Positions 1 to 7,832 of a stretch of DNA of 64,000 nt are shown here, one piece after another (position 1 is the stretch's first letter; every line of letters starts with the position of its first letter). The DNA is from Marinomonas lutimaris (lineage in GTDB: Bacteria > Pseudomonadota > Gammaproteobacteria > Pseudomonadales > Marinomonadaceae), in assembly GCF_019426345.1 (NCBI RefSeq), contig NZ_JAHLLW010000002.1, positions 248,001-312,000 on the forward strand, in the 5' to 3' direction. The notes under the pieces were generated by a model. It searched no databases, was not told the origin of the DNA, and saw nothing but the letters and a program-made list of their open reading frames with translations. Made by a program: the position numbers and the translations under genes.

Positions 1-320
1 GGCAAAGAAAATGGCTATTTAGATTTGTTATGGTGATGCTTGAGTTTGTTGCAGGGAAAATAATTGCATATTTTAAAATAATATAGACTGAAATGTTTGC
101 TAGATATTTAGACTTATGATATTGATATATAAAGTGTTTTAAGGAGGTTTATTTGTGTTGGAATGTAAATTATTGGGTTCGTTCATGATCTTGAACAAGT
201 ATTTACAATCTGAGCATTGAAATCTGATCATACCATCCTTAGATTATAGGTAAGGGCAGCAGAGGAGGAACAAGACTTAAGTTAATAAAAAAACCTGACC
301 AAAACAGAAGGAAATTCTCT
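1..320. other. Region upstream of hpf without a recognised gene
   Basis: The plus-strand frame beginning at base 1 is open for eleven codons and stops at 34-36, so the very end of an upstream gene may lie here; it is too short to identify. The rest is AT-rich. It holds a possible 21-codon reading frame with a very strong ribosome site (listed separately), an inverted repeat GTTCA-N6-TGAAC at 181-196, and a weak promoter-like pair, TTGAAA at 217-222 and TAGATT at 240-245 with 17-base spacing, that could drive hpf. None of these sites is certain. Confidence 0.4.
155..220 (+). CDS. Possible 21-residue small protein or leader peptide upstream of hpf
   Basis: AAGGAGG at 141-147 is an almost complete Shine-Dalgarno sequence and lies seven bases before a GTG at 155. 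The GTG opens a frame of 21 codons ending in TGA at 218-220, with a mixed hydrophobic and charged peptide (MLECKLLGSFMILNKYLQSE then H). No longer frame starts at this site. It would end 100 bases before hpf and might act as a leader peptide. The strong ribosome site is what is seen; translation is inference. A chance match in AT-rich spacer DNA is the alternative. Confidence 0.3.
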   Translation: MLECKLLGSFMILNKYLQSEH

Positions 321-713
321 ATGTATACATTGAATATTAGCGGTCACCACGTCCAATCTGGTGAAGAAGTTCAAGAAGTAGTAAAAGAAAAAATGGATCA
401 CTTGGCGCGTATCAATAATCAGATAACCACCATTAATGTGACCTTAAATACAGAGAAGCATGGGACTCATGAATTAATAGTAGAAGCCAGTGTTCATATT
501 CCTGGTCATGACCTTTTTGCAATGGTACAAACAGATAAACAACTCAAACCTGCCCTTGACATGTTAGTTGGCAAGTTGGAGAAACAGTTAATTAAACATA
601 AAGCGAAACATGCTGGTCGACAGCACCATATTAACGCTAAGGATGTGGAAAGCCCTATAGAGCGTCAGCTGCAAGCTGAATTTGATGAGCTTGTTGAGCG
701 TGAAGTTATTTAG
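321..713 (+). CDS. hpf: Ribosome hibernation promoting factor (HPF/RaiA family)
   Basis: This is a small ribosome-binding protein of the HPF/RaiA (S30AE) family, which sits in the decoding region of the 30S subunit in starved cells and blocks translation. The N-terminal LNISGHHVQ and the basic helix around residues 85-100 (KLEKQLIKHKAKH) match short-form HPF. At 130 residues it is longer than E. coli HPF (about 95) or RaiA (about 113): residues from about 103 on form an extra, mostly acidic tail. AAGGAA lies a suitable distance before the ATG. It stands alone, ended by a terminator, whereas Pseudomonas keeps hpf next to rpoN and ptsN. The family is sure; 100S dimer former versus RaiA-like monomer keeper is open. 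Confidence 0.9.
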   Translation: MYTLNISGHHVQSGEEVQEVVKEKMDHLARINNQITTINVTLNTEKHGTHELIVEASVHIPGHDLFAMVQTDKQLKPALDMLVGKLEKQLIKHKAKHAGRQHHINAKDVESPIERQLQAEFDELVEREVI

Positions 714-733
714 TTAACCAAATCTTCTAGGAT

Positions 734-766
734 AAAGCCTCGCTTATGCGGGGCTTTTTTGTTTTT
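734..766 (+). terminator. Rho-independent terminator of hpf
   Basis: AAAGCCTCGC pairs with GCGGGGCTTT (ten pairs, one of them G-U) across a short loop and is followed by a T-rich run. It lies about 20 bases after the hpf stop codon. Confidence 0.85.
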
Positions 767-812
767 GTTGGTCGCTATCTTGTAAGTTACTGGTTTTATC
801 GTTTTAGCCCAA

Positions 813-879
813 TAAAAAAATGCCGGTGTTAACCTCTACGCATTGCCTGTAAGGCTTTTTGTAGATTAACACCGGCATT
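813..879 (-). terminator. Terminator of acnB (minus strand), long branched hairpin
   Basis: A perfect 14-base inverted repeat has its arms at 819-832 and 866-879 (AATGCCGGTGTTAA and its complement). Read on the minus strand it is followed by seven T residues from the A run at 814-820. Inside the large loop, TCTAC and GTAGA can pair, and GCCT/AGGC can form a further small hairpin, so the RNA would be branched. It closes the acnB transcript and faces the hpf terminator. Confidence 0.8.
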
Positions 880-881
880 GC

Positions 882-900
882 ATCATATTAGCAATATGAT
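882..900. repeat. Small inverted repeat after acnB
   Basis: ATCATATT and AATATGAT, eight bases each, are separated by AGC just after the acnB stop codon. A similar repeat (CAATATG-N7-CATATTG) lies upstream of acnB at 3915-3935. Confidence 0.5.
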
Positions 901-913
901 TTTACTGTAGGGT

Positions 914-3715
914 TTAGATGTTGTTTACAGGAATAAACTCTACTGGAGCCATTGTCATTGCATCTAGCGGTGGAGCGAAATCCGTTAGTGTAATGCCTGC
1001 TACAGCAGCTTTGTATTCTTCTAATGTTGGGAAACGTCCCAATATTGTAGAAAGTACAACGACTGGAGTGGAGCCAAGCAAAGATTCGCCTTTCTTCTCT
1101 TTAGAATCCGCTACAACACGACCTTGGAATAATCGAGTAGAGGTCGCAATAACCGTATCGCCTGGCTCTGCTTTCTCTTGGTTACCCATACACAAGTTAC
1201 ATCCAGGGCGTTCCAAGTACATGATGTTTTCGTATTTAGTACGTGCTTCGCCTTTTGGTTTAGCATCGTCAAATTCAAAACCAGCATATTTCTTCAGAAT
1301 ATCCCAGTCACCCTCTGCTTTTAGCTCATCAACGATGTTATATGTTGGTGGCGCAACAACTAGTGGCACTTTGAATGATACGCTACCATTTTGTTTTTCA
1401 AGGTTGCGAAGCATTTGAGCGATGATCTGCATATCGCCTTTGTGAACCATACAAGAACCAACGAAACCTAGATCAACAGGTTTATCTTTATAGAAAGATA
1501 TTTGGCGAATCACATCGTGAGTGTAACGCTTAGAAACGTCATCGTTGTTAACGTCTGGATCGGCAATCATTGGTTCAATGATTTCATCAAGGTCAACAAC
1601 GACATCAGCATAGTAATGGGCATTGTTGTCTGGAACCAAGGCAGGTTGTTCGCCTGAAGTGATACCGGCAATACGCTTGTCAGCAAGAGCAATCAAGCCA
1701 TGAAGCGTTTGAGCTTCATTCTCCATGCCTTTATCAATCATGATCTGAATGCGTTTTTTTGCTAATTCAAGCGATTGAATAAGAGTCTTGTCTTGAGAAA
1801 TACAGATGGAAGCTTTTGCTTTCATCTCAGCAGTCCAGTCAGTAAAGGTGAACGCTTGGTCAGCCATCAACGTGCCGATGTGTACTTCGATTACACGACC
1901 TTGGAATACGTTTTCGCCGCCAAATTGTTTAAGCATCTGAGCTTGCGTAGCGTGTACAACGTCACGGAAATCCATGTGGCTCTTCATTTCGCCTTTAAAG
2001 GTTACTTTGACAGATTCAGGGATTGGCATAGTTGCTTCACCTGTCGCTAAAGCCAACGCAACTGTTCCAGAATCGGCACCAAAAGCGACGCCTTTAGACA
2101 TGCGAGTATGAGAGTCACCACCAATGATGATCGCTGTGTCATCAACAGTAATATCATTCAAGACTTTATGAATAACGTCAGTCATTGGAGGATAAACGCC
2201 TTTTGGATCACGACCTGTGATTAATCCAAATTTGTTCATAAAAGACATAAGTTTTGGAATGTTAGCTTGCGCTTTTGAATCCCAAACAGACGCAGTGTGG
2301 CAACCAGATTGGTAAGCACCATCAACGCTTGGAGAAATGACAGTAGCTGCCATAGACTCTAATTCTTGGGCCGTCATTAAGCCAGTCGTGTCTTGCGAGC
2401 CAACAATGTTTACTTTTACGCGAACATCAGACCCAGCGTGTAGTGCTTTTTTAGATTTAACACCCACTGCATTTTTGTTGAAGATTTTCTCAACTGCCGT
2501 TAGACCTTGGTCATCATTAGATATTTCTTGTGCAGGAGCATAGACAGTAGGCGTTGGGATACCTAGTGTTTCAGCGGCAAACGTTTGTAGTTTCTTGCCA
2601 AAGACAACAGCGTATGAGCTACCGGCTTTCATAAACTCAACTTGTTGTGGAGTGAAAGCGGAAGAAACATCGACTAATTCTTTATCGCCGTTGTAAAGTT
2701 TCTTTTCTTTAGTGTTGATTGTTAAAACAGTACCTGTCTCTACTGAGTAGGCTTGCTCAAGAACTGTATCGCCATTAGCATCAAGAACTGGTTTACCATT
2801 AGCATCCACTTTCTTAACCCAGTTTTTCAGGTCTAGACCGATACCGCCAGTAACACCAACAGTCGTCATGAAAATTGGGGAGATGCCGTTCGTGCCCGCA
2901 ACAACTGGAGCAAAGTTCACGAATGGAATGTATGGGCTTGCTTGTTGACCAGCCCAAAGCGCGACGTTATTTACGCCAGACATACGTGAAGAACCAACGC
3001 CCATTGTGCCTTTTTCTGCGATAAGCATAACTTTCGCTGTTGGGTGTTTGATTTGTAATGCTTTGATTTCTTGCTGAGCTTCAGGTGTGATCATGCACTT
3101 ACCGTGAAGTTCACGGTCAGAGCGTGAGTGAGCTTGGTTACCTGGAGATAGCAAATCTGTAGAGATATCACCTTCAGCGGCAATGTAAGTTACCACTTCA
3201 ATTTTTTCGCTGATGTCAGGAAGCTTAGTGAAAAACTCTGCTTTAGCGTAGCTTTCTAAAATGTCTTTAGCGATAGTGTTACCAGCTTTGTAATCTGATT
3301 CTAGGCGCTCCATATCTGCTTCATACAGAAATACTTGGGTTTTTAAAACTTCAGCAGCAGGAGTTGCAACAGAGGAATCATCTGACAATGCAAGGTCAAT
3401 CAATACTTCAACTGATGGACCGCCTTTCATATGAGAAAGTAGTTCTAGAGCGAACTCAGGTGAGATTTCTTTTACATTACTTTCGCCTAGGATAATTTCT
3501 TTCAAGAATTCTGCTTTAACGACTGCAGCGCTTGTTGTGCCAGGCAAGGTGTTGTAGATGAAAAAGTCTAGAGATTCTTTACGGTGTTCATGCTCGGTGT
3601 CTTTGATTTGAGCGATGATTTCAGATAATAAGTCGCCGCCATCAATCGGTTTAGGATGCAATCCCTGGCTTTTACGATTCTCTATTTCTTGTAAGTACTC
3701 TAAATATAAGCTCAT
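914..3715 (-). CDS. acnB: Aconitate hydratase B, long form (bifunctional with 2-methylisocitrate dehydratase)
   Basis: It interconverts citrate and isocitrate in the cytosolic TCA cycle and probably also acts on 2-methylisocitrate. Counting from an upstream GTG at 3721, GSQDTTG lies near 441, GGDSHTR near 534-540, and the likely [4Fe-4S] ligands are Cys757 (GSCMVHKGD) and Cys841/Cys844 (PGCNLCMGNQ). I chose the ATG at 3715 because AGAGG is then five bases upstream; with the GTG the site would overlap the start. At about 933 residues it is some 70 longer than E. coli AcnB (865). Its N-terminus and the region around 295-350 resemble, from memory, Bacteroidetes AcnB much more than the enterobacterial or Pseudomonas type. 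That suggests lateral transfer. The enzyme identity is sure. Confidence 0.95.
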   Translation of the reverse strand: MSLYLEYLQEIENRKSQGLHPKPIDGGDLLSEIIAQIKDTEHEHRKESLDFFIYNTLPGTTSAAVVKAEFLKEIILGESNVKEISPEFALELLSHMKGGPSVEVLIDLALSDDSSVATPAAEVLKTQVFLYEADMERLESDYKAGNTIAKDILESYAKAEFFTKLPDISEKIEVVTYIAAEGDISTDLLSPGNQAHSRSDRELHGKCMITPEAQQEIKALQIKHPTAKVMLIAEKGTMGVGSSRMSGVNNVALWAGQQASPYIPFVNFAPVVAGTNGISPIFMTTVGVTGGIGLDLKNWVKKVDANGKPVLDANGDTVLEQAYSVETGTVLTINTKEKKLYNGDKELVDVSSAFTPQQVEFMKAGSSYAVVFGKKLQTFAAETLGIPTPTVYAPAQEISNDDQGLTAVEKIFNKNAVGVKSKKALHAGSDVRVKVNIVGSQDTTGLMTAQELESMAATVISPSVDGAYQSGCHTASVWDSKAQANIPKLMSFMNKFGLITGRDPKGVYPPMTDVIHKVLNDITVDDTAIIIGGDSHTRMSKGVAFGADSGTVALALATGEATMPIPESVKVTFKGEMKSHMDFRDVVHATQAQMLKQFGGENVFQGRVIEVHIGTLMADQAFTFTDWTAEMKAKASICISQDKTLIQSLELAKKRIQIMIDKGMENEAQTLHGLIALADKRIAGITSGEQPALVPDNNAHYYADVVVDLDEIIEPMIADPDVNNDDVSKRYTHDVIRQISFYKDKPVDLGFVGSCMVHKGDMQIIAQMLRNLEKQNGSVSFKVPLVVAPPTYNIVDELKAEGDWDILKKYAGFEFDDAKPKGEARTKYENIMYLERPGCNLCMGNQEKAEPGDTVIATSTRLFQGRVVADSKEKKGESLLGSTPVVVLSTILGRFPTLEEYKAAVAGITLTDFAPPLDAMTMAPVEFIPVNNI

Positions 3716-4118
3716 TTGCACCTCTGAATAATAATTTACGATAATGTTATGTGCTAATAATGGAATTTAGGTTAACTATATTTGCCCTAAAGAAAATAGT
3801 GCGACTAACCTTATTTCTTCATTCCTTTGATTAGCTGTTTCTATACAGATCGTTTTTTTGCATCAAGGGGTAGATGCAGGGATGTCCCCCAATACAAGTC
3901 TTTCGACCTGTCTACAATATGTTATTAGCATATTGATTCCCCTTAGTTTAATTTTTTGACTTTACAGATCTCAATGTTAAAAACGCCGACTTGCTTTAAA
4001 ACAAAAAATAAGTCGTGAGATGCTTTTATCATTTTTTGATGCACTTATTTTATAGAAAAAAAGCGCTCAAGACTTACTATGCGCCATAACAATTTCGAAT
4101 AGGTGACATTTAGCGGAA
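3716..4118. other. Gene-free stretch upstream of acnB
   Basis: These 400 bases lie between the start of acnB and the end of the next minus-strand gene. They must hold the acnB promoter, though I cannot place it confidently. Visible structures are the inverted repeat CAATATG-N7-CATATTG at 3915-3935 and a short GGGA-TG-TCCC palindrome near 3878. I see no reading frame with a ribosome site and no tRNA. Confidence 0.4.
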
Positions 4119-5894
4119 TTATTCTGATTTAGCTAAATCATCAGCTTGCTGAATAATCCTCACCACCCTAAAGCCCCAATTGCTGGCTTTTAAATCAGGT
4201 TGAGCTCTATAACGAGTAGAACTACGGCCAACTCGTGGGATATCAAACCAAGATCCTCCCCGAAGTACTCTGTTATCACATTGATTGGCTAACCAAACCT
4301 GATTTTTAGTTGGCGCACCGTCATACGTGTCGTGATAGCAGTCTTCTACCCATTCTGCGACGTTACCGTGCATATCAAATAAGCCTAGTGGATTACTCGC
4401 TTGACTGCCAACTGGCGCAGACGATATGCCGTCCCACTTGCTCCCACAGCTATCACAGACGCTATAGCCTTGTTTTACATTATCGCCATACCAGAAGGCG
4501 GTGCTTGAATCTGCTCTGGCGGAATACTCCCATTCTATTTCTGTTGGCAAACGGTATTCAGCATTCGTCTCGCTAGATATCCAAGCAGTGTAGGCCTTGG
4601 CATCGTGCCAGCTGACATTAATGACGGGGCGTTCTCCTCGCCCCCAACCATTGTCTGGAGGAAGTTCTCTATTGGTCGCTTTGGCGAATTTGTCATATTG
4701 GTCAAAGGTGACTTCATATTTACTGATGTAAAACCCATTAGGTATGTCGACTTCATGAGCCGGTTTCTCATTATCGTCACCCATATGACCTTGATCGCCC
4801 ATAATAAAAGTCGCAGGAGGGATTTTTTCAATTTTAGGTGCTGTGCCACCAGATATGAGGGGTTCTTCTAATACTTGTGGCAAGGCTTCGAATGGCGTTT
4901 CTATTACAACTTCCGGTTGTTCTGCTTTAGGAGTAATAACCACCTTTTCAGGTGGTGGTGAATCAGGCCATAGGACAATCGCCGCAATAAGGCTTGTGGC
5001 GATAAAAGCGCCAGCACCAAGAGTGATGGGCGACACAGTACGAATATAGCGTTTCACTGCTCGTTTTGTTGCTGAACTATCACTTACTTCTGGTTTATAA
5101 AGATTCGCTCGGATGATCCGAATTACTTCGGTTAAGGATTTAGGGCGGTGGCGTTCGTTTTCACGACTCCATTTTAGTAAACGGCTCCATGTAGCATCGC
5201 TTAAATTAGGGTGAGTATCTGGAAGTCCAGTAGTGAAATCTTTATCAAGAATAGACTCGCCCAATAGTGCAGCCATCAAGAGGCGCATAAAAGCAAAGCT
5301 ATCTGAAGCGGGTGTGCGCTGTTGCTCTTTTTTTAGATATTCAGGAGGAAAAAAACGAGAGTCCATCTCACTGGACTCAATTCTTTTCATCCAGTTATGC
5401 GAACCAAACCCTGTCATTAAACCTAGTCCATTCACTACATGGATAGAGTTTAAATCTAAATGACCATGGAATAGACCGTTACGATGGACTTGATCCAATG
5501 CCTTGGCAATATTGTCGAATAAGCTAATGACAACATTAAGAGGTGCTCCGTCAGGATATTTGCCTAAAAAGCTGTAGAGGTTTTCACCACCACAGACAGC
5601 AGAACATGAAAAAACCCACAAATTAGAATAAAAAGGCGGGTAATTTGGAGTGATTGCAGGGTGTTTTACGCTGGCGTATTTCCTAGAGTTTTGTAAAAAA
5701 TCTTCAACCTTTCCTTTGCTAGATTGAAAGAAACGCAGCACAAAAGGGCGCCCACCCTGATCTGCAACCCAAGTGGTTTTATGGCTATCCATAGGGTAGT
5801 TTAAAACATACGGATCTAGCTCGACGCCAACATGTTGGCCAATTTTCAGTTTTTTGGGGTCATAAAAATCATTCATTACGAATTTGATATCCAA
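4119..5894 (-). CDS. Pseudokinase fused to a SUMF1/formylglycine-generating-enzyme-like domain, single membrane span
   Basis: Residues 1 to about 260 have a Ser/Thr kinase outline but have lost the catalytic residues: the VAIK lysine position reads FVLRFF (51-56), the HRD loop reads HGHLD (143-147) and DFG reads GFG (162-164). PPEY at about 183 and SDSF at about 197 keep the APE and subdomain IX positions. A membrane helix spans about 288-309, followed by a Pro/Glu-rich linker. A SUMF1-type domain (about 356-582) has IMGDQGHMGDDNEKPAH, RLPTEIEWEYSAR, GNVAEW and RGGSW. The two catalytic cysteines expected after RGGSW are absent, so it probably does not make formylglycine. The arrangement suggests a cytoplasmic sensor joined to a periplasmic ligand-binding domain. 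It is divergent from miaE. Function unknown; relatives occur beside type VI secretion genes, but none are here. Confidence 0.8.
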   Translation of the reverse strand: MDIKFVMNDFYDPKKLKIGQHVGVELDPYVLNYPMDSHKTTWVADQGGRPFVLRFFQSSKGKVEDFLQNSRKYASVKHPAITPNYPPFYSNLWVFSCSAVCGGENLYSFLGKYPDGAPLNVVISLFDNIAKALDQVHRNGLFHGHLDLNSIHVVNGLGLMTGFGSHNWMKRIESSEMDSRFFPPEYLKKEQQRTPASDSFAFMRLLMAALLGESILDKDFTTGLPDTHPNLSDATWSRLLKWSRENERHRPKSLTEVIRIIRANLYKPEVSDSSATKRAVKRYIRTVSPITLGAGAFIATSLIAAIVLWPDSPPPEKVVITPKAEQPEVVIETPFEALPQVLEEPLISGGTAPKIEKIPPATFIMGDQGHMGDDNEKPAHEVDIPNGFYISKYEVTFDQYDKFAKATNRELPPDNGWGRGERPVINVSWHDAKAYTAWISSETNAEYRLPTEIEWEYSARADSSTAFWYGDNVKQGYSVCDSCGSKWDGISSAPVGSQASNPLGLFDMHGNVAEWVEDCYHDTYDGAPTKNQVWLANQCDNRVLRGGSWFDIPRVGRSSTRYRAQPDLKASNWGFRVVRIIQQADDLAKSE

Positions 5895-5929
5895 ATCAAG
5901 ACGTTGCTGCCTAAGTGCTTAATACAGGG

Positions 5930-5935
5930 TATAAT
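5930..5935 (+). promoter_or_regulatory. Likely -10 element of miaE
   Basis: A perfect TATAAT lies 29 bases before the miaE ATG in the short divergent spacer (5895-5964). No good -35 hexamer lies at 17 bases; TTGCTG at 5904-5909 is 20 bases away. It probably serves miaE. Confidence 0.4.
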
Positions 5936-5964
5936 CACGTTTTTTAACATAAAAAGGTAGAGTA

Positions 5965-6573
5965 ATGTTATCAGCGTACCCAGAGCTTGTTGAATTTCTT
6001 CCGTGTGAGTCTCCTGAGGCATGGGTAAATTGGGCTCTAGAAAATCAAACTCTGCTATTAAATGACCATGCTCACTGTGAGAAAAAAGCGGCTTCAACGG
6101 CTATGAGTCTAATGTATCGCTACGTTGATCGCGATAACTTGCTTCATAAAATGTCTCGTTTGGCCCGTGAGGAATTATTGCATTTTGAGCAAGTTCATAA
6201 AATTATGCGCAAACGAGAGATTACTTACGATCACTTGTCGGCCTCACGCTATGCTGACGGTCTTCGCAAACACATTCGAACCCATGAACCTGCGCGTCTG
6301 GTTGATACTATGATTATCGGTGCTTTTGTTGAGGCACGTTCTTGCGAGCGTTTTGCTGCCTTGGCTCCGCATCTTGATGAAGAGTTGTCGAAGTTTTATA
6401 TTTCATTGCTAAAATCAGAAGCAAGGCATTTTGAAGATTACCTTGAGCTTGCAAAAGAATATTCAAACGAACCAATTGATGATCGCGTGGCTTTTTTCCG
6501 CGATTTAGAAGAAAAGCTTATCACTGAGCCTGATGAAGAGTTCCGTATGCACAGTGGCCCACCACAAGCTTGA
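5965..6573 (+). CDS. miaE: tRNA-(ms2io6A)-hydroxylase MiaE
   Basis: MiaE is a non-haem diiron monooxygenase that hydroxylates the isopentenyl side chain of 2-methylthio-N6-isopentenyladenosine at position 37 of tRNA. The four-helix-bundle ligand pattern is visible: Glu in DHAHCEKKA near residue 39, EELLHFEQVH near 69-78, a glutamate in GAFVEARSCERF, and SEARHFEDY near 155. At 202 residues it has normal length. GGTAGAG precedes the ATG. It stands alone, divergent from the pseudokinase gene. The identity is firm from the spacing of the Glu/His motifs. Confidence 0.93.
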   Translation: MLSAYPELVEFLPCESPEAWVNWALENQTLLLNDHAHCEKKAASTAMSLMYRYVDRDNLLHKMSRLAREELLHFEQVHKIMRKREITYDHLSASRYADGLRKHIRTHEPARLVDTMIIGAFVEARSCERFAALAPHLDEELSKFYISLLKSEARHFEDYLELAKEYSNEPIDDRVAFFRDLEEKLITEPDEEFRMHSGPPQA

Positions 6574-6672
6574 TGTAAGTTACAAAACGCCACAATCTAC
6601 TTTCGCATCTTAATGGTGTCTTTTCATCAGGGTGCTACACTCATATTATTGTCAGAGTTTCTGGAGAATATA

Positions 6673-6984
6673 ATGGGCATTCATAAGAGCGAAACCCTGT
6701 CAGATGTTACGTATTGGCTTGCATTGGAAATTGCGAAAGTAGACCCTTTGGTAGACTTGGACGTGATGTATAAAGGATCTCTTGAGCTAGATTTCTTGTA
6801 CCAATTGCTTACTTGTAAAGTGCAGCAATATTGGTGGCAAGCTTACGGTATTCAATTGAGTCCGGTGATTGTTAATAATGCCTTTTTTCGTGCTGTAGCA
6901 ATGCTGCACAATCGCAATGTTGAATTTAGTCGATCTCGTAATTCAGAAGAAACGCTTTGGGTGAGAGAACTTTTGAATCGTTAA
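6673..6984 (+). CDS. Conserved-looking small protein of unknown function
   Basis: The product has 103 residues and I do not recognise a family. I chose the ATG at 6673 because GGAG stands six bases upstream; an ATG at 6613 in the same frame has no ribosome site. It is soluble in appearance, with an amphipathic helical character, an aromatic patch (QQYWWQAYG near the middle) and a charged C-terminus, and no signal peptide or membrane helix. A clear terminator follows within 15 bases, which supports a real gene. It follows miaE by about 100 bases. Confidence 0.65.
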   Translation: MGIHKSETLSDVTYWLALEIAKVDPLVDLDVMYKGSLELDFLYQLLTCKVQQYWWQAYGIQLSPVIVNNAFFRAVAMLHNRNVEFSRSRNSEETLWVRELLNR

Positions 6985-6994
6985 ATGAGCATTA

Positions 6995-7022
6995 AAAAAT
7001 GCCAGCTTAAGCTGGCATTTTT
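6995..7022. terminator. Bidirectional terminator
   Basis: ATGCCAGCTTAAGCTGGCAT is a perfect 20-base palindrome flanked by A and T runs, so it can end the plus-strand small gene and the minus-strand lpxH message. Confidence 0.85.
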
Positions 7023-7055
7023 GAGTAGTGCTTTTCAAAATGACGAGTGCGATAT

Positions 7056-7832
7056 CTAATAAAGCGTTTCTTTATGAATCGCTTCTAGTCCAGCTAATCC
7101 GTTCTGCAAGAAATTATCTACAGAAGCTTTGCTTTGAGTGTAGGTATTACCTTCAATGCTCGCTAGCCAGATAGAGTCATCCCAATCACCAAGTACACAG
7201 CGCAGATGCTGATCGCTTTTGTGTACATTAGGGCGATGTGTGTGACCATGTATCAATGTTTTGCAGTGGTGTTGCGCTAAAGACTCTTCAACAGCCGATG
7301 GCGTGATGTCCATGATTAATATGGATTTATCAGATGCCATTGATTTGCTGTCATTGCGAAGTTGGGCTGCTAACGCGACACGTTGCTCAAGCGGCAAAGC
7401 AAGAATATGTTCCTGCCAAGCGCTGGAGCGTACCGTTTTCCTGAATGCTTGGTATTCAGTATCTTCCAAACAGTATTCGTCACCATGTGTTAACAGCACA
7501 GCGTTATCTTCAAGAAGTAACTTGGTTTGTTCTTGAATAAGCGTAGCACCAACACGACTGATCCAATCGCTACCTATCAAGAAGTCTCGGTTGCCATGTA
7601 AAAAGTACAAAGCGATTCCAGACTCAGACAGCTCAGTTAAGGCATTTTCTATTTCAGTATTCCAATTTGCCTGATAATCGTCACCGATCCAAGCTTCGTA
7701 GAAATCTCCTAAAATATACAGTGTTGCCTTTTCTTCACGTGCAATAAGCTCTTTACTCATTTGTACAAACGCTCGGATTAAATCCGGGCGTTTGTCACTT
7801 AGATGTAGATCTGAAATAAAATAACGAATCAT
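7056..7832 (-). CDS. lpxH: UDP-2,3-diacylglucosamine diphosphatase LpxH
   Basis: LpxH splits UDP-2,3-diacylglucosamine into lipid X and UMP on the cytoplasmic face of the inner membrane, the fourth step of lipid A synthesis. The metallophosphoesterase motifs are all present: SDLHL (7-11), GDFYEAWIGDD (42-52), GNRDF (80-84), THGDEY (115-120) and HGHTHRP (about 195-201), which hold the two Mn ions. At 258 residues it is slightly longer than E. coli LpxH (240). Its start overlaps the ppiB stop by one base, so the two are translationally coupled, the ppiB-lpxH pairing also known in Pseudomonas. Confidence 0.95.
   Translation of the reverse strand: MIRYFISDLHLSDKRPDLIRAFVQMSKELIAREEKATLYILGDFYEAWIGDDYQANWNTEIENALTELSESGIALYFLHGNRDFLIGSDWISRVGATLIQEQTKLLLEDNAVLLTHGDEYCLEDTEYQAFRKTVRSSAWQEHILALPLEQRVALAAQLRNDSKSMASDKSILIMDITPSAVEESLAQHHCKTLIHGHTHRPNVHKSDQHLRCVLGDWDDSIWLASIEGNTYTQSKASVDNFLQNGLAGLEAIHKETLY

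Noticed and set aside
918..1418. Open frame of 166 codons on the plus strand inside acnB
   Set aside because: It is antisense to a well-supported gene, has no family features and no ribosome site; a by-product of codon bias.
4123..4138. TGATTTAGCTAAATCA palindrome
   Set aside because: It lies inside the end of a coding region without a T run and is not a terminator; probably chance in AT-rich DNA.
4119..5894. SUMF1 domain protein as activator of the BetC sulfatase
   Set aside because: The two catalytic cysteines expected after RGGSW are absent and the gene is 35 kb from betC.
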